Below, one piece after another: positions 51,901 through 60,240 of a DNA stretch of 64,000 bases. Made by a program: the position numbers and the translations under genes. The notes beneath the pieces were generated by a model that saw nothing but the letters and a program-made list of their open reading frames with translations, was not told the DNA's origin and searched no databases. Position 1 is the stretch's first letter, and every line of letters begins with the position of its first letter. This DNA is from Cellulophaga sp. HaHaR_3_176 (GTDB lineage Bacteria > Bacteroidota > Bacteroidia > Flavobacteriales > Flavobacteriaceae): positions 2,692,001 through 2,756,000 of the forward strand of contig NZ_CP058990.1 in assembly GCF_019021925.1 (NCBI RefSeq), read 5' to 3'.

Positions 51901-54900
51901 ATGTCTCAAACTTTTCAAGGTACCAGGCTTTTTAATCAGCCACTAAATTCATGGGATGTTAGTAATGTTGTTAGAATGGACTATATGTTCTCTAGTGCTG
52001 TATTATTTAATCAACCTCTCAATACCTGGAATGTCTCCTCTGTAACCAATATGCGTAGCATGTTTAATAGTGCTGCGGTTTTTAATCAAAATATAAATAG
52101 TTGGAATGTAACAAATGTGCTTAGCATGGAATCTATGTTCGAAAGCGCTGTGTTATTTGATGAGCCACTAAATATGTGGGAAGTTAATTCCGTTGTCAAT
52201 ATGGCATCTATGTTTGAAAGTGCTCAAGTATTTAACCAACCCATCGGAAGTTGGGATGTTAGTGCGGTTGCAAATATGTCTTCAATGTTTAAAGATGCTC
52301 AGGTATTCAATCAACCCTTAGCTAATTGGAACGTAAGTTCTGTCACTTTAATGCCATTTATGTTTGAAGATGCTCGGGAATTTAATAGGGTTATAAATAA
52401 TTGGGATGTAAGCTCAGTAACTAATATGGAAGCTATGTTTAGAAATGCTGACATATTTAATGAGCCTTTAAATAATTGGGATACACGAGAATCATTAACC
52501 ACTGCTTCCATGTTTCAAGGTGCAACGGTATTTAATCAAAATATAGATACATGGGAGACATCTTTTGTAAGAACAATGGAAGCCATGTTCAATGATGCGA
52601 TTGCATACGACCAACCTATGAATTCTTGGAATGTTGCCTCCGTAACTACTATGGAAGATATGTTCAAAAACGCAGCTTCTTTCAATTCTGATATTAGTGC
52701 ATGGAACGTTAGAGGTGTTACTACTATGGAAGAAATGTTTAGTAATGCTACTGCTTTTAATCAAAATCTGAACAACTGGCGTGTCTCCGGCGTAAACAAT
52801 ATGGATTATATGTTTAGAGAAGCGTTTGCATATAACCAACCCATGGATTTATGGAATTTAGGAAACCTAAGTATGCGTTCTACTTTTTATAATGCAACTG
52901 CCCTAAATCAGTATTTGGGAGATTGGGATGTAACCGGTGTTTCTAATATGAGTGATATCTTAGATAATACTGCCTTAATAAGAGAAAACTATGACAATAC
53001 TTTAATTGCATGGTCAGAACAAAACTTAACTCCTGGTATTACTATTGGTGTACAAGATTTACCCTATTGCAGTGCTCAAGAAGAAAGACAATCTATGATA
53101 GATAATTTTGGTTGGACTTTTGACCAAGATGTTCGTGACTGTCCTATTCCAGAATGTACACAACTGGCCTCTCCTTTAAATGGAGATACTGATATTCCAG
53201 TAAATACAAATATTACTTGGGATGCTGCTCTTTTTGCACAAGGTTATCGATTAACCGTTGGAACATCTTCTGGTGGAAATGATATTGTTGACAACGCAAC
53301 AATCACAAATGAAACATCATATGAATTTGCTGCTGACTTCAATACTGGAGATACGGTTTTTGTAACGATTATCCCTTTTAATGATGAAGGAGACGCTATA
53401 GGGCCATGTACGGAAGAAAGCTTTACCATCTCGAATACCGCAGCAACTATACCAGAATGTACGATCTTAACAGCACCTTTACATGGTGCCACTGATGTTG
53501 CAGTTACTACAGACTTAAGCTGGAATCCTATTTCTAATGCCGATGCGTTTAAAATAACTGTAGGTACTTCTAGTGGTGCAAATGATATACTTGATGCAGA
53601 AGATGTAGGTAACGTTAATACCTTTGATTTTACTTCAGACTTACCAGAAGACAGCGACATATTTGTTACTATAGTCCCTTATAATGATGAAGGAGACGCA
53701 GCAAGCTGTACCGAAGAAATTTTCCATACCGAAATAATACCGGTACCACCAACTTGTACTAATTTAACTACCCCTATTAATAGAGCAACTGACGTACCTA
53801 TTGATACACAATTAAGTTGGGCAGCAGTAACTAACGCCACCGGATACCTAGTAGTTGTGGGTACAACTTCTGGCGGTATTGAAGTTGTGAATAATGCAGA
53901 TGTAATTGGAGCTACCACTTATGACATTCCAGGAGATTTACAAGAAAGTAGATTACATTATGTAACTATTATCCCTTACAATGACGAGGGTGATGCTACT
54001 GGTTGTATAGAGGAAACCTTTACAACAGGTGATTCTACTAGTCCGCCATCATGCGGAATTTTAAGTGCCCCTGTTGATGGTGCCACTCAAGTTGCCTTAG
54101 ACACTAACTTAAGCTGGAACGGGTCGGATTCTGCAGATGGCTATAGACTTACTGTAGGTACTACATCTGGTGGTTCAGATATATTTACAGATGACCTTGG
54201 AGATGTAACTACATATGACCTCGCAAGCGACCTTCCTGAAAATGAAACTATATTCGTTTCTATTATTGCCTATAACATAAATGGATCTTCTTCAGGTTGC
54301 GCTGAATATACGTTTGAAACAGCAGGGCCACCAGAATGTACAACGCTTATAAGTCCTTCAAATAATGATAACGATATTGCCGTGGATACTTCAATTGAAT
54401 GGAATGCGGTTGCTAATGCCGACGGGTATAAAGTAACAGTAATCGGAAGCAATAGTACAGCAAATAACATGACCGATTTTGAAGTGACTTCTGGCACTAC
54501 ATTTGATTTCGCTAACGATTTTATACAAGGCGAAACGGTTACTGTAACCATAATACCTTTTAATGGAAGTGTAAATGCTAATGGTTGTATTAATGAATCT
54601 TTTACTATTGAAACAGCTGTTGGACCAACAACACCTGCATGTACAACATTAACAAACCCTTTTAATGGCGCTACCGATGTGGCCATAGGAACCACACAAA
54701 TGACATGGGATAACGTAACCGATGCTACAGGGTATAGAATTACTGTTTCTGGCACTGCTAATAATAACGTAACTGATCTAGAGGTTACTACCAACAGCTA
54801 CAACTTTACAAATACTTTTGTAAATGATGAAACAGCTATAGTAACCATAATACCTTTTAATGGAAGTGTAAATGCTAATGGTTGTATTAATGAATCTTTT

Positions 54901-55821
54901 ACTATTGAAACAGCTGCTGTACCAACAACACCTACATGTACAACTTTAACAAGCCCTTTGAATGGCGCTACCGATGTGGCTTTAAGTACCACTCAAATGA
55001 CTTGGAATAACATGACCGATGCCACAGGATATAGAATTACTATTTCTGGCACTGCTAATAATAACGTAACCGATGTAGAGGTTACATCCAACAGCTACAA
55101 CTTTCCAAATGCTTTTGTAAATGATGAAACAGCTATAGTAACCATAATACCTTTTAATGGAAGTGTAGATGCTAATGGATGTTCTAATGAATCTTTTACT
55201 ATTGAAACAGCTGTTAGACCAACAACACCTGCATGTACAACATTAACAAGCCCTTTAAACGGCGCTACCGATGTGGCTGTAAATCCTGCTTATATTTCAT
55301 GGAGAGCTATTAATAACGCCGATGGCTATTTATTAACTGTAGGAACTACTCCCAGAGGTAACAATATATTAGATAGACAAGATGTTGGTTTACTTACTGA
55401 ATATTCTTTTTTACAAGATTTTCCAAATAAGTCTACAATTTACGTTACAATTATTTCATATAATTCACAAGGAGATTCTGGTATATGCGAAGAAGAAACT
55501 TTCACTACTATTGGAGAAGAAATTGTGGATGAAACCAAATATGGATTCTCACCAAATAGCGATGGTATAAACGATTATTGGCATATTGATCATATTGAAG
55601 AATACCCAACCAATATCGTAACCATTTATAATAGATGGGGTGATACTGTGTTCAAAATTGAAAATTATGATAATATCTCGAATGTATTCCGAGGAAATGC
55701 AAACCAAAAAACTAAAATGGGTGCTGGTCGATTACCTTCTGGGACTTACTTCTTTAATATTCAAATAGATGGTGAATCCATTCTTAAAAAAACCAAAGGA
55801 TACGTAATACTAAAGCGCTAA
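48982..55821 (+). CDS. Giant BspA-repeat surface protein with T9SS type B C-terminal domain
   Basis: A ~2279-residue secreted protein. I start at ATG 48982, which gives a signal peptide (MIKKSITLLLLFISINLFSQ). Order of parts: PKD-like domain (VDWGDTTSDSN...PGTYTISISG); about 15 BspA/DUF285 repeats of the form WDVSNVTNMSxMF..A..FNQPLN; a capping segment; one Fn3/Ig-like unit; a second PKD-like domain (IDWGDNRYDNN); about 22 more BspA repeats and a matching cap; eight Ig-like units starting near 53150 (CTxLxSPLNGATDVA...SW); and a CHU_C/gliding-motility C-terminal domain (YGFSPNSDGINDYW, TIYNRWGDTVF, PSGTYFFNI). That last domain is the type B sorting signal of the type IX secretion system, so it is exported to the surface or medium. 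The PorP/SprF gene follows. Adhesion is the usual proposal for BspA repeats. Confidence 0.92.
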   Translation: MIKKSITLLLLFISINLFSQEFTTIWNTNNTESGSSANNQITIPTNPAYTTYNYNVDWGDTTSDSNVTGNITHTYAIPGTYTISISGTFPAIYFNDENANDKLKIIEILSWGTIQWQTMENAFFGCENLNFDAIDSPNLSQVTSLKNMFRECKSFNGIVNSWDVSTITDMSGLFASASAFNRPLNDWITNAVTDMSSLFERTRFNEPLNRWNTDAVTNMANMFNSATAFNQDIENWNVANVTNMQGMFAIALTYNRPLEDWNVANVTDMNLMFFRAREFNQPLGRWDVGNVTNMSRMFDGFLPMIFDQPLNSWNVSQVTDMSSMFRRCQTFNQPLASWVVSNVTNMSKMFESAILFNQPIDDWDVSNVNDMSGMFWGENSSVTMAFNQPLNSWNVGSVTDMSDMFRDCIVFDQPLTTWNVAMVTDMSGMFSNATAFNQPINIWNTTSLTDASSMFLNASQFNQTLENWNVSNVTTTDGMFTSANAFDQSLATWDVTGITTMAQMLNNTSLSQENYDNTLLSWSAQNVETNVPLGANTLNYCDSRDARQALIDLQNWTITGDNVNCSFVLCTEIISPFNGDTNVPANSDIRWNPAPNADGYNITLEIIRGGTRSFIDINGAPADNLDIGNIVGVSFTNEFLPGDTVFVTVVPYNTEGSAVGCQETQFTTIESWVNSPDAFKFTIDTRILDGNSSAVNQLFLETNSSYTYDFSIDWGDNRYDNNVSGQLTHNYLSPGEYTISIIGTYPHHLYRSTNRDNKKLISVDQWGTQPWLDMSYTFWFCDNMVYNAMDVPDLSNVTNMSRMFRRNGLFNGNINNWDVSNVTNMNNMFYQAEIFNQPLNDWDVSSVTTMVNMFETAIAFNQPLNEWDVSNVTNMNTMFIRCDAFNQPLNDWDVSSVTSMKQMFSYTDAFDQPLNDWDVGNVITMEQMFERALSFDGNISDWDVSNVTDISGMFDNAQTFNQPLNWDVSNVEDMSQTFQGTRLFNQPLNSWDVSNVVRMDYMFSSAVLFNQPLNTWNVSSVTNMRSMFNSAAVFNQNINSWNVTNVLSMESMFESAVLFDEPLNMWEVNSVVNMASMFESAQVFNQPIGSWDVSAVANMSSMFKDAQVFNQPLANWNVSSVTLMPFMFEDAREFNRVINNWDVSSVTNMEAMFRNADIFNEPLNNWDTRESLTTASMFQGATVFNQNIDTWETSFVRTMEAMFNDAIAYDQPMNSWNVASVTTMEDMFKNAASFNSDISAWNVRGVTTMEEMFSNATAFNQNLNNWRVSGVNNMDYMFREAFAYNQPMDLWNLGNLSMRSTFYNATALNQYLGDWDVTGVSNMSDILDNTALIRENYDNTLIAWSEQNLTPGITIGVQDLPYCSAQEERQSMIDNFGWTFDQDVRDCPIPECTQLASPLNGDTDIPVNTNITWDAALFAQGYRLTVGTSSGGNDIVDNATITNETSYEFAADFNTGDTVFVTIIPFNDEGDAIGPCTEESFTISNTAATIPECTILTAPLHGATDVAVTTDLSWNPISNADAFKITVGTSSGANDILDAEDVGNVNTFDFTSDLPEDSDIFVTIVPYNDEGDAASCTEEIFHTEIIPVPPTCTNLTTPINRATDVPIDTQLSWAAVTNATGYLVVVGTTSGGIEVVNNADVIGATTYDIPGDLQESRLHYVTIIPYNDEGDATGCIEETFTTGDSTSPPSCGILSAPVDGATQVALDTNLSWNGSDSADGYRLTVGTTSGGSDIFTDDLGDVTTYDLASDLPENETIFVSIIAYNINGSSSGCAEYTFETAGPPECTTLISPSNNDNDIAVDTSIEWNAVANADGYKVTVIGSNSTANNMTDFEVTSGTTFDFANDFIQGETVTVTIIPFNGSVNANGCINESFTIETAVGPTTPACTTLTNPFNGATDVAIGTTQMTWDNVTDATGYRITVSGTANNNVTDLEVTTNSYNFTNTFVNDETAIVTIIPFNGSVNANGCINESFTIETAAVPTTPTCTTLTSPLNGATDVALSTTQMTWNNMTDATGYRITISGTANNNVTDVEVTSNSYNFPNAFVNDETAIVTIIPFNGSVDANGCSNESFTIETAVRPTTPACTTLTSPLNGATDVAVNPAYISWRAINNADGYLLTVGTTPRGNNILDRQDVGLLTEYSFLQDFPNKSTIYVTIISYNSQGDSGICEEETFTTIGEEIVDETKYGFSPNSDGINDYWHIDHIEEYPTNIVTIYNRWGDTVFKIENYDNISNVFRGNANQKTKMGAGRLPSGTYFFNIQIDGESILKKTKGYVILKR
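49384..50505 (+). repeat. BspA/DUF285 repeat array 1 (about 15 units)
   Basis: Coding repeats of ~23-27 residues (about 75 bp) built on W-[DN]-V-x-x-V-T-[DN]-M-x-x-M-F-x-x-A-x-x-F-N-Q-P-[LI]. Units vary at the DNA level, so the array is old. Two units carry insertions (FDGFLPMIFDQPL and WGENSSVTMAFNQPL). Confidence 0.88.
51351..52972 (+). repeat. BspA/DUF285 repeat array 2 (about 22 units)
   Basis: The same repeat type as array 1, again preceded by a PKD-like domain and followed by a cap containing ENYDNTL and a Cys-containing segment. The PKD-array-cap block is thus present twice in one protein. Several units in array 2 (FNQPLNDWDVSSVT type) are more alike than those of array 1. Confidence 0.88.
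54544..55213 (+). repeat. 297-bp near-identical tandem coding repeats
   Basis: A segment starting GTAACCATAATACCTTTTAA recurs at 54544, 54841 and 55138, exactly 297 bases (99 codons) apart, with few differences over the following ~75 bases. They are parts of three successive Ig-like units encoding IIPFNGSVNANGCINESFTI. The low divergence suggests recent duplication or gene conversion. Confidence 0.85.
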
Positions 55822-55825
55822 ACCA

Positions 55826-56758
55826 ATGAAGATTTTTAACTGTTTTGGCACGCTAGCACTAGGTGTTCTGCTGTCTTTATTATCATATAACTCAATATTC
55901 GCTCAACAAACACCCACGTTTTCTGAGTATAATTATAATCCGTTTATTATAAACTCGGCTTATGCTGGCTTAACACCAGGTACCGAAATTTCGATAAGCA
56001 ACTCAGGCTATTTTAATCAGTTTGATGGTAGCCCTCGTAGTTTCTCCTTTAGTGGCCATGGTGCTATTAACCGTGGAAAAGTTGGTCTTGGAGCTGGAAT
56101 ACTTAGAGATCAAATTGGCGTAACTACATCTACTCAGTTTTTTGGTGCTTACTCTTATAAAATATTTTTTGATTTTGAAAGTAACCGACCTTACTGGCAG
56201 CACTATAGCCCTGGAGTTTTATCATTTGGCATCACTGCTGGCATACAACAATATCAAGATAATTTAATGTCATTAGGTATTATGGGTGATTCTAATTTTT
56301 CTGAAAATATAAATGCAACTATACCAACAATGGGGTTAGGCTTTTTGTTTAACCATTCTTCTTTCTATGTAGGGTTTTCCACGCCTAATATACTAGGAGA
56401 TACTTTAGCTTCTGATGACAATTTAAATTTAGAAAATCCGTATTATGGCTATTTCGGTTATCGATTTTTTAATGATAGATTTCAAGAGATAATGATTAAA
56501 CCTAATATGCTTTTAAAATATGAGAATGGAGCACCGTTAGAAGCTGATATTAATTTAGCTGTTAGCTTTAAAAATAAATTTGAAATTGGAACCGGATACA
56601 GAACGAGCTCTTCGCTAAATTTTTTAGCAGGAGTATTTTTGTTTAATAATGTACGTTTTATATATAATTATAATATGTCTATTAACGATTCGCCTTTAGG
56701 AAATACACACGGTTTTATTCTCAGTTATCAATTTGGTGATGGTTATACAATTGATTAA
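55826..56758 (+). CDS. PorP/SprF-family T9SS outer-membrane protein
   Basis: A 310-residue outer-membrane beta-barrel. Signal peptide ends IFAQQ; PTFSEYNYNPFIINSAYAGL is the family N-terminal signature, with GAINRGKVGLGAGILRDQIG and ending in HGFILSYQFGDGYTID. PorP/SprF proteins pair with type B T9SS cargos and are thought to anchor or help export them. It is 4 bp after the BspA-repeat gene, the typical arrangement, so it is its dedicated partner. Confidence 0.93.
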   Translation: MKIFNCFGTLALGVLLSLLSYNSIFAQQTPTFSEYNYNPFIINSAYAGLTPGTEISISNSGYFNQFDGSPRSFSFSGHGAINRGKVGLGAGILRDQIGVTTSTQFFGAYSYKIFFDFESNRPYWQHYSPGVLSFGITAGIQQYQDNLMSLGIMGDSNFSENINATIPTMGLGFLFNHSSFYVGFSTPNILGDTLASDDNLNLENPYYGYFGYRFFNDRFQEIMIKPNMLLKYENGAPLEADINLAVSFKNKFEIGTGYRTSSSLNFLAGVFLFNNVRFIYNYNMSINDSPLGNTHGFILSYQFGDGYTID

Positions 56759-56769
56759 ATTAACAATCT

Positions 56770-57312
56770 ATGTCTGTAAAAAATAGTTTAATAATCGTTG
56801 GAGTTTTAATGGTTATCGGAATCATTATTGCTTTTGCACTGGGTTTTAGAACAAAAACTAAAGATTTATCTGATAAATTCCCTTATAGTAAAGTTATCAA
56901 TAATACTTTGGTTACAAAACACTCTTCTTATATTGCTACTAATTATGAGCACTCTATTATAGAGAACCCATATATCTTAAAAATGAATAACTCTAACTTT
57001 TGTGAAGATTGCGGCACTGTGTATGAGATACCTAAAGGTACATCTCTTAAAATAGAACAAGCAAAAGCTGTGACCAGTCCTGTTAGTGGAACAACGAGTA
57101 ACATTGTTTTGGGTAGTGTATACATCAAAGAAATAAATGAAACCGTGAAATTTGAATTCTATTGGGGAGAAAACCCAACCTATGGCTTATATGATTATGA
57201 CGATAATTACGATATATATAAATTAGCACCGTGGCAAGAAGTCGCACTCCCATTTAAATATTTTTGGAATGGTAGAAAAGAAGTGCATGATTGGGATACA
57301 TGGGGAGAATAA
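56770..57312 (+). CDS. Membrane-anchored hypothetical protein
   Basis: A 180-residue protein with one N-terminal helix (LIIVGVLMVIGIIIAFALGF) and an extracytoplasmic beta-rich domain. It contains a C-x2-C pair (NFCEDCGTVYEIPKGTSLKI) and an aromatic C-terminus (WNGRKEVHDWDTWGE). No family recognised. It follows the PorP/SprF gene by 11 bp and precedes a MORN lipoprotein by 19 bp, so it may be part of the same transcript. Function cannot be assigned. Confidence 0.7.
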   Translation: MSVKNSLIIVGVLMVIGIIIAFALGFRTKTKDLSDKFPYSKVINNTLVTKHSSYIATNYEHSIIENPYILKMNNSNFCEDCGTVYEIPKGTSLKIEQAKAVTSPVSGTTSNIVLGSVYIKEINETVKFEFYWGENPTYGLYDYDDNYDIYKLAPWQEVALPFKYFWNGRKEVHDWDTWGE

Positions 57313-57331
57313 TCTCTTTAATGAATAAAAA

Positions 57332-57931
57332 ATGAAAATTAAACTTTCTATATTACTACTATTTTTGGTGTTTCAATCTTGTAATATACAAAATAAACCC
57401 GACAAAGATTCTGGTTTACATATTTCTGTTTCAAAAGAAATAAATGAATTCAAAGACTATTTCGAAAATGGTAATTTAAAAATTATAGGCCAGTTTACTG
57501 ACAATAAAAAAACTGGAAAATGGACTTACTATTATGATAATGGAAAAATATGGAAAGTTGAAAATTATGTAAATGGGGTTTTTGAAGGAGAATGGAAAGC
57601 TTACCACACTAATGGGCAACTATATTTTGGCGGCAATCATTTAAATAACAATAAAGAAGGTATTTGGAAACATTACTTAAAAGATGGCACTTTAAAGTAT
57701 TTGAGAATCTACAATGCAAAAGGTGCTCATGGAGAATGGAAATCCTACTATGATTCTGGAGAATTATACGTCATTGAAAACTTTGTGAATGGAAAAGAAG
57801 ACGGAAAATGGACTACTTATTATAAAAATGGAAAAATTAACCAAACTGGAATCATGAAAGATGGTAAAAAAATTGGTGATTGGAAAATTTACAATGATAA
57901 AGGTAAATTACTACGAATTATTGCTCATTAG
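57332..57931 (+). CDS. MORN-repeat lipoprotein (YwqK-like)
   Basis: A 199-residue lipoprotein; the signal ends VFQSC (Cys17). About six MORN-type units follow: YFENGNLKIIGQFTDNKKTG, YYDNGKIWKVENYVNGVFEG, YHTNGQLYFGGNHLNNNKEG, YYDSGELYVIENFVNGKEDG and YYKNGKINQTGIMKDGKKIG. It is a surface or periplasmic beta-sheet repeat protein. It shares repeat type with the protein at 33378-33860. Its last 14 bases overlap the convergent membrane-protein gene. Confidence 0.83.
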   Translation: MKIKLSILLLFLVFQSCNIQNKPDKDSGLHISVSKEINEFKDYFENGNLKIIGQFTDNKKTGKWTYYYDNGKIWKVENYVNGVFEGEWKAYHTNGQLYFGGNHLNNNKEGIWKHYLKDGTLKYLRIYNAKGAHGEWKSYYDSGELYVIENFVNGKEDGKWTTYYKNGKINQTGIMKDGKKIGDWKIYNDKGKLLRIIAH

Positions 57932-58343
57932 TAACTTTTACCTTTATCAAGGTAGATAACATGATATTTACGAAATATAATATTTGCGCAATAGGAAATA
58001 CTAATATTGAGAGCCATATAATGACATCTTCAAAACCATTTATAAAATAGTTTATAGTCACACCTACTACCCAAACTAACGTTAAAATAAGATGTGTTAT
58101 AGTTAAAGAGTATATTAGCTTTATTTTATATTTATTTAATATAAAATATCCGAAACCACACATTAACAACCATATAGCAAAGGATAAAAACAGACTTGAA
58201 TAACCAATTACGTAATAGGTATCGTAAATATTTATATCAAGAGAAGCTTCATCAATATCAAATAAAAAATAAGAACAATATGTGACTGCTAGTAAGGCAC
58301 CCAAAAACCATAAAATTAAATGGGGTGTTTTTCTAACCATCAC
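57918..58343 (-). CDS. Four-helix membrane protein, unknown; COX1-like segment
   Basis: A 141-residue protein with four membrane helices (near residues 8-28, 45-70, 78-102 and 108-132). The segment DINIYDTYYVIGYSSLFLSF resembles the D-T-Y-Y-V strand-helix of cytochrome oxidase subunit I, but the following histidines of that motif (A-H-F-H) are absent. It cannot bind the oxidase hemes and is only 141 residues, so a diverged remnant or a chance match is likely. It converges with the MORN lipoprotein gene (14 bp overlap) and lies 5 bp after the pseudouridine synthase gene on the same strand. Confidence 0.65.
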   Translation of the reverse strand: MMVRKTPHLILWFLGALLAVTYCSYFLFDIDEASLDINIYDTYYVIGYSSLFLSFAIWLLMCGFGYFILNKYKIKLIYSLTITHLILTLVWVVGVTINYFINGFEDVIIWLSILVFPIAQILYFVNIMLSTLIKVKVTNEQ

Positions 58344-58348
58344 TCTTA

Positions 58349-59191
58349 CTATTTTATCATTCCTAGATTTATTACTTCTTGCTCAGTAAGTGGACGCCAA
58401 TGCCCACGTGGTAAATCTTTTTTAGTTAACCCTGCATAAACTACTAAATCAAGCTTTACGATATCATACTCTAATTGCTCAAAAATTCTACGTACGATAT
58501 TATTTCTAGTACTAAAAATTTCTATACCAACTTGATTTTTAGGCGCATTATCTATGTAGCTGATATCTTGAATTCGAACCACACTATCTTCTACCATTAA
58601 GCCTTCTTTGATTCTCTTAAAATCGGTACTTAATAATGGTTTTGTAAGCTCAACATGGTAAATTTTACGCAATCCGTTTTTAGGACTATTTAAACGTGTA
58701 GATAATTCACCATCATTAGTAAATAACAAAAGCCCCATTGAAGCCTTGTCCATTTTACCAACAGGTAATAATTTCGCTTTTGTAGCATTTGATATTAAAC
58801 CCATTGCACTACGGTTACCTCTACCATCTTTAGATGCGGTAACAAAGTCTTTAGGTTTATTTAAAACAATATATTCTTTTTTAATTGGGTTCAACAAGCG
58901 ACCATCAAAACGAACCTCGTCAGATAATTTAACTTTATATCCCATTTCGATAACTGCTTTACCGTTTACAGTAACGCTACCTGCTGAAATAAAAATATCT
59001 GCTTCTCTACGAGAGCATACACCTGAATTTGCAACGTAACGATTAAGTCGTAATGTATTAGGATCAGAAGGTTTTTTTGGAGCTACATTTTTTTTAACTG
59101 GAGAATTTCCTCTAGCGTAACTTTTCTTTCTAAATGTTCCTCCTTCTCTTCCTGAAGCCTTATTATCATTGTTGGAATCTGACCTACCCAT
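58349..59191 (-). CDS. rRNA pseudouridine synthase, RluB/RsuA family
   Basis: A 280-residue enzyme that isomerises uridine in ribosomal RNA. The first ~50 residues are a basic, Ser/Arg-rich extension. Residues ~50-95 form an S4 RNA-binding domain (LNRYVANSGVCSRREADIFI). The catalytic Asp is in PVGKMDKASMGLLLFTNDGE, where the usual R-L-D is K-M-D but Asp is kept. GIEIFSTRNNIVRRIFEQL and LPRGHWRPLTEQE close the fold. Which rRNA position is modified cannot be told; RluB is the closest kind. Confidence 0.9.
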   Translation of the reverse strand: MGRSDSNNDNKASGREGGTFRKKSYARGNSPVKKNVAPKKPSDPNTLRLNRYVANSGVCSRREADIFISAGSVTVNGKAVIEMGYKVKLSDEVRFDGRLLNPIKKEYIVLNKPKDFVTASKDGRGNRSAMGLISNATKAKLLPVGKMDKASMGLLLFTNDGELSTRLNSPKNGLRKIYHVELTKPLLSTDFKRIKEGLMVEDSVVRIQDISYIDNAPKNQVGIEIFSTRNNIVRRIFEQLEYDIVKLDLVVYAGLTKKDLPRGHWRPLTEQEVINLGMIK

Positions 59192-59290
59192 AACTAAAAT
59201 ATTTCCGCAAAGGTACTAAAGGAAATTGGATGTATAAGCAATCTAGCGTGTGATTTAACTGTCTAGATTAGATAAAGTTAAAATTAATTA

Positions 59291-60240
59291 TTAATCAGTG
59301 TATTCTACTGTAGATTGTCGTTCTCTATTTACCGTTAGCTTTGTAACATCTGGTCTGGAGTAATGACCTACAACATCAAAATTTTGACGCTCTTCATACA
59401 CTCTGTTAAAGTCTAAAGTATGGTAAATAAGCCCTTCAGTATCCAAAACAGGTTCTACGAGCCATTCCCCATCAGGACCAGCTATACAAGACCCTCCATT
59501 TGCTAAAACATCAGGAGATTTTTCTAAAATTGCTTCTATATGTGGAGTAGCTTTAGGGAAATCTGTTTTTTTCATTAGTGATGATACAGAAATTACATAA
59601 CTACGAGATTCCCTTGCAATAAAGCGGGTAATATCTTTAGTATTATGATCACTACCTGGCCAAACAGCTATATGTAAATTTTCTCCTAAACCGTAAAGTG
59701 CTGTACGTGGTAGTGGCATCCAATTTTCCCAGCAATTTAAACCTCCTACAGTAAATTCTTTTAAAGGATGAACCTGCAAACCATTACCATCTCCTGGAGC
59801 CCAAGTTAATCGCTCATCATAGGTAGGCTGTAATTTTCGATGTACAGATTTTATTTCTCCTTGCTCATTAATATACACCAATGAACAATAGATGCTATGG
59901 CCTCCTCTATTTTTTGCACGCTCCATAATACCTAAATATGTGGCTATAGAATGTTCTTTTGCTAATTCACAAATCGAGTCTAGTTCTCCTGCTTCTACTT
60001 GTATAGCATTACGAACATAATGTGCATGAATTTCTTTATTTATTTTTAAATCCCAAGAAGCACCTTCTGTCAATGCAAGCCAAAATGGATAACCAGGCAA
60101 TAGTGCCTCTCCAAAAACTATTAATTCTGTTTTTTGGGCTGCCGCTTCTATAATTGAAGATTCTATTTTTTTAGGGTTGCTTCTTTATCTAGCCAAACAG
60201 GAGAAATTTGTGCTAGGGCTACTTTAAGTAAATTATTCAT
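59291..60240 (-). pseudogene. Nitrilase/cyanide-hydratase family gene with a frameshift in an A7 tract
   Basis: Two frames together encode a ~316-residue carbon-nitrogen hydrolase. The ATG at 60240 starts MNNLLKVALAQISPVWLDKE, a normal nitrilase N-terminus, and meets a stop right after a run of seven A (60166-60172 on the plus strand). Adding one A continues directly into IVFGEALLPGYPFWLAL, with the catalytic Glu, and the long frame supplies Lys (HRKLQPTYDER) and Cys (GGLNCWENW). So all three catalytic residues exist but only across the shift. A TTG start at 60100 would lose the Glu. The cause may be a real one-base deletion, phase variation or a sequencing error in the homopolymer. It sits next to the UbiA gene on the same strand. 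Confidence 0.85.

Noticed and set aside
49384-52972. Regular ~75-bp periodicity reminiscent of a CRISPR or satellite array
   Set aside because: Repeats are in frame, diverged at DNA level and encode BspA units; there are no constant palindromic repeats or unique spacers.
49257-54992. Many minus-strand ORFs opposite the BspA-repeat gene
   Set aside because: They mirror the coding repeats; their protein repeats arise from the repeated DNA of the real gene.
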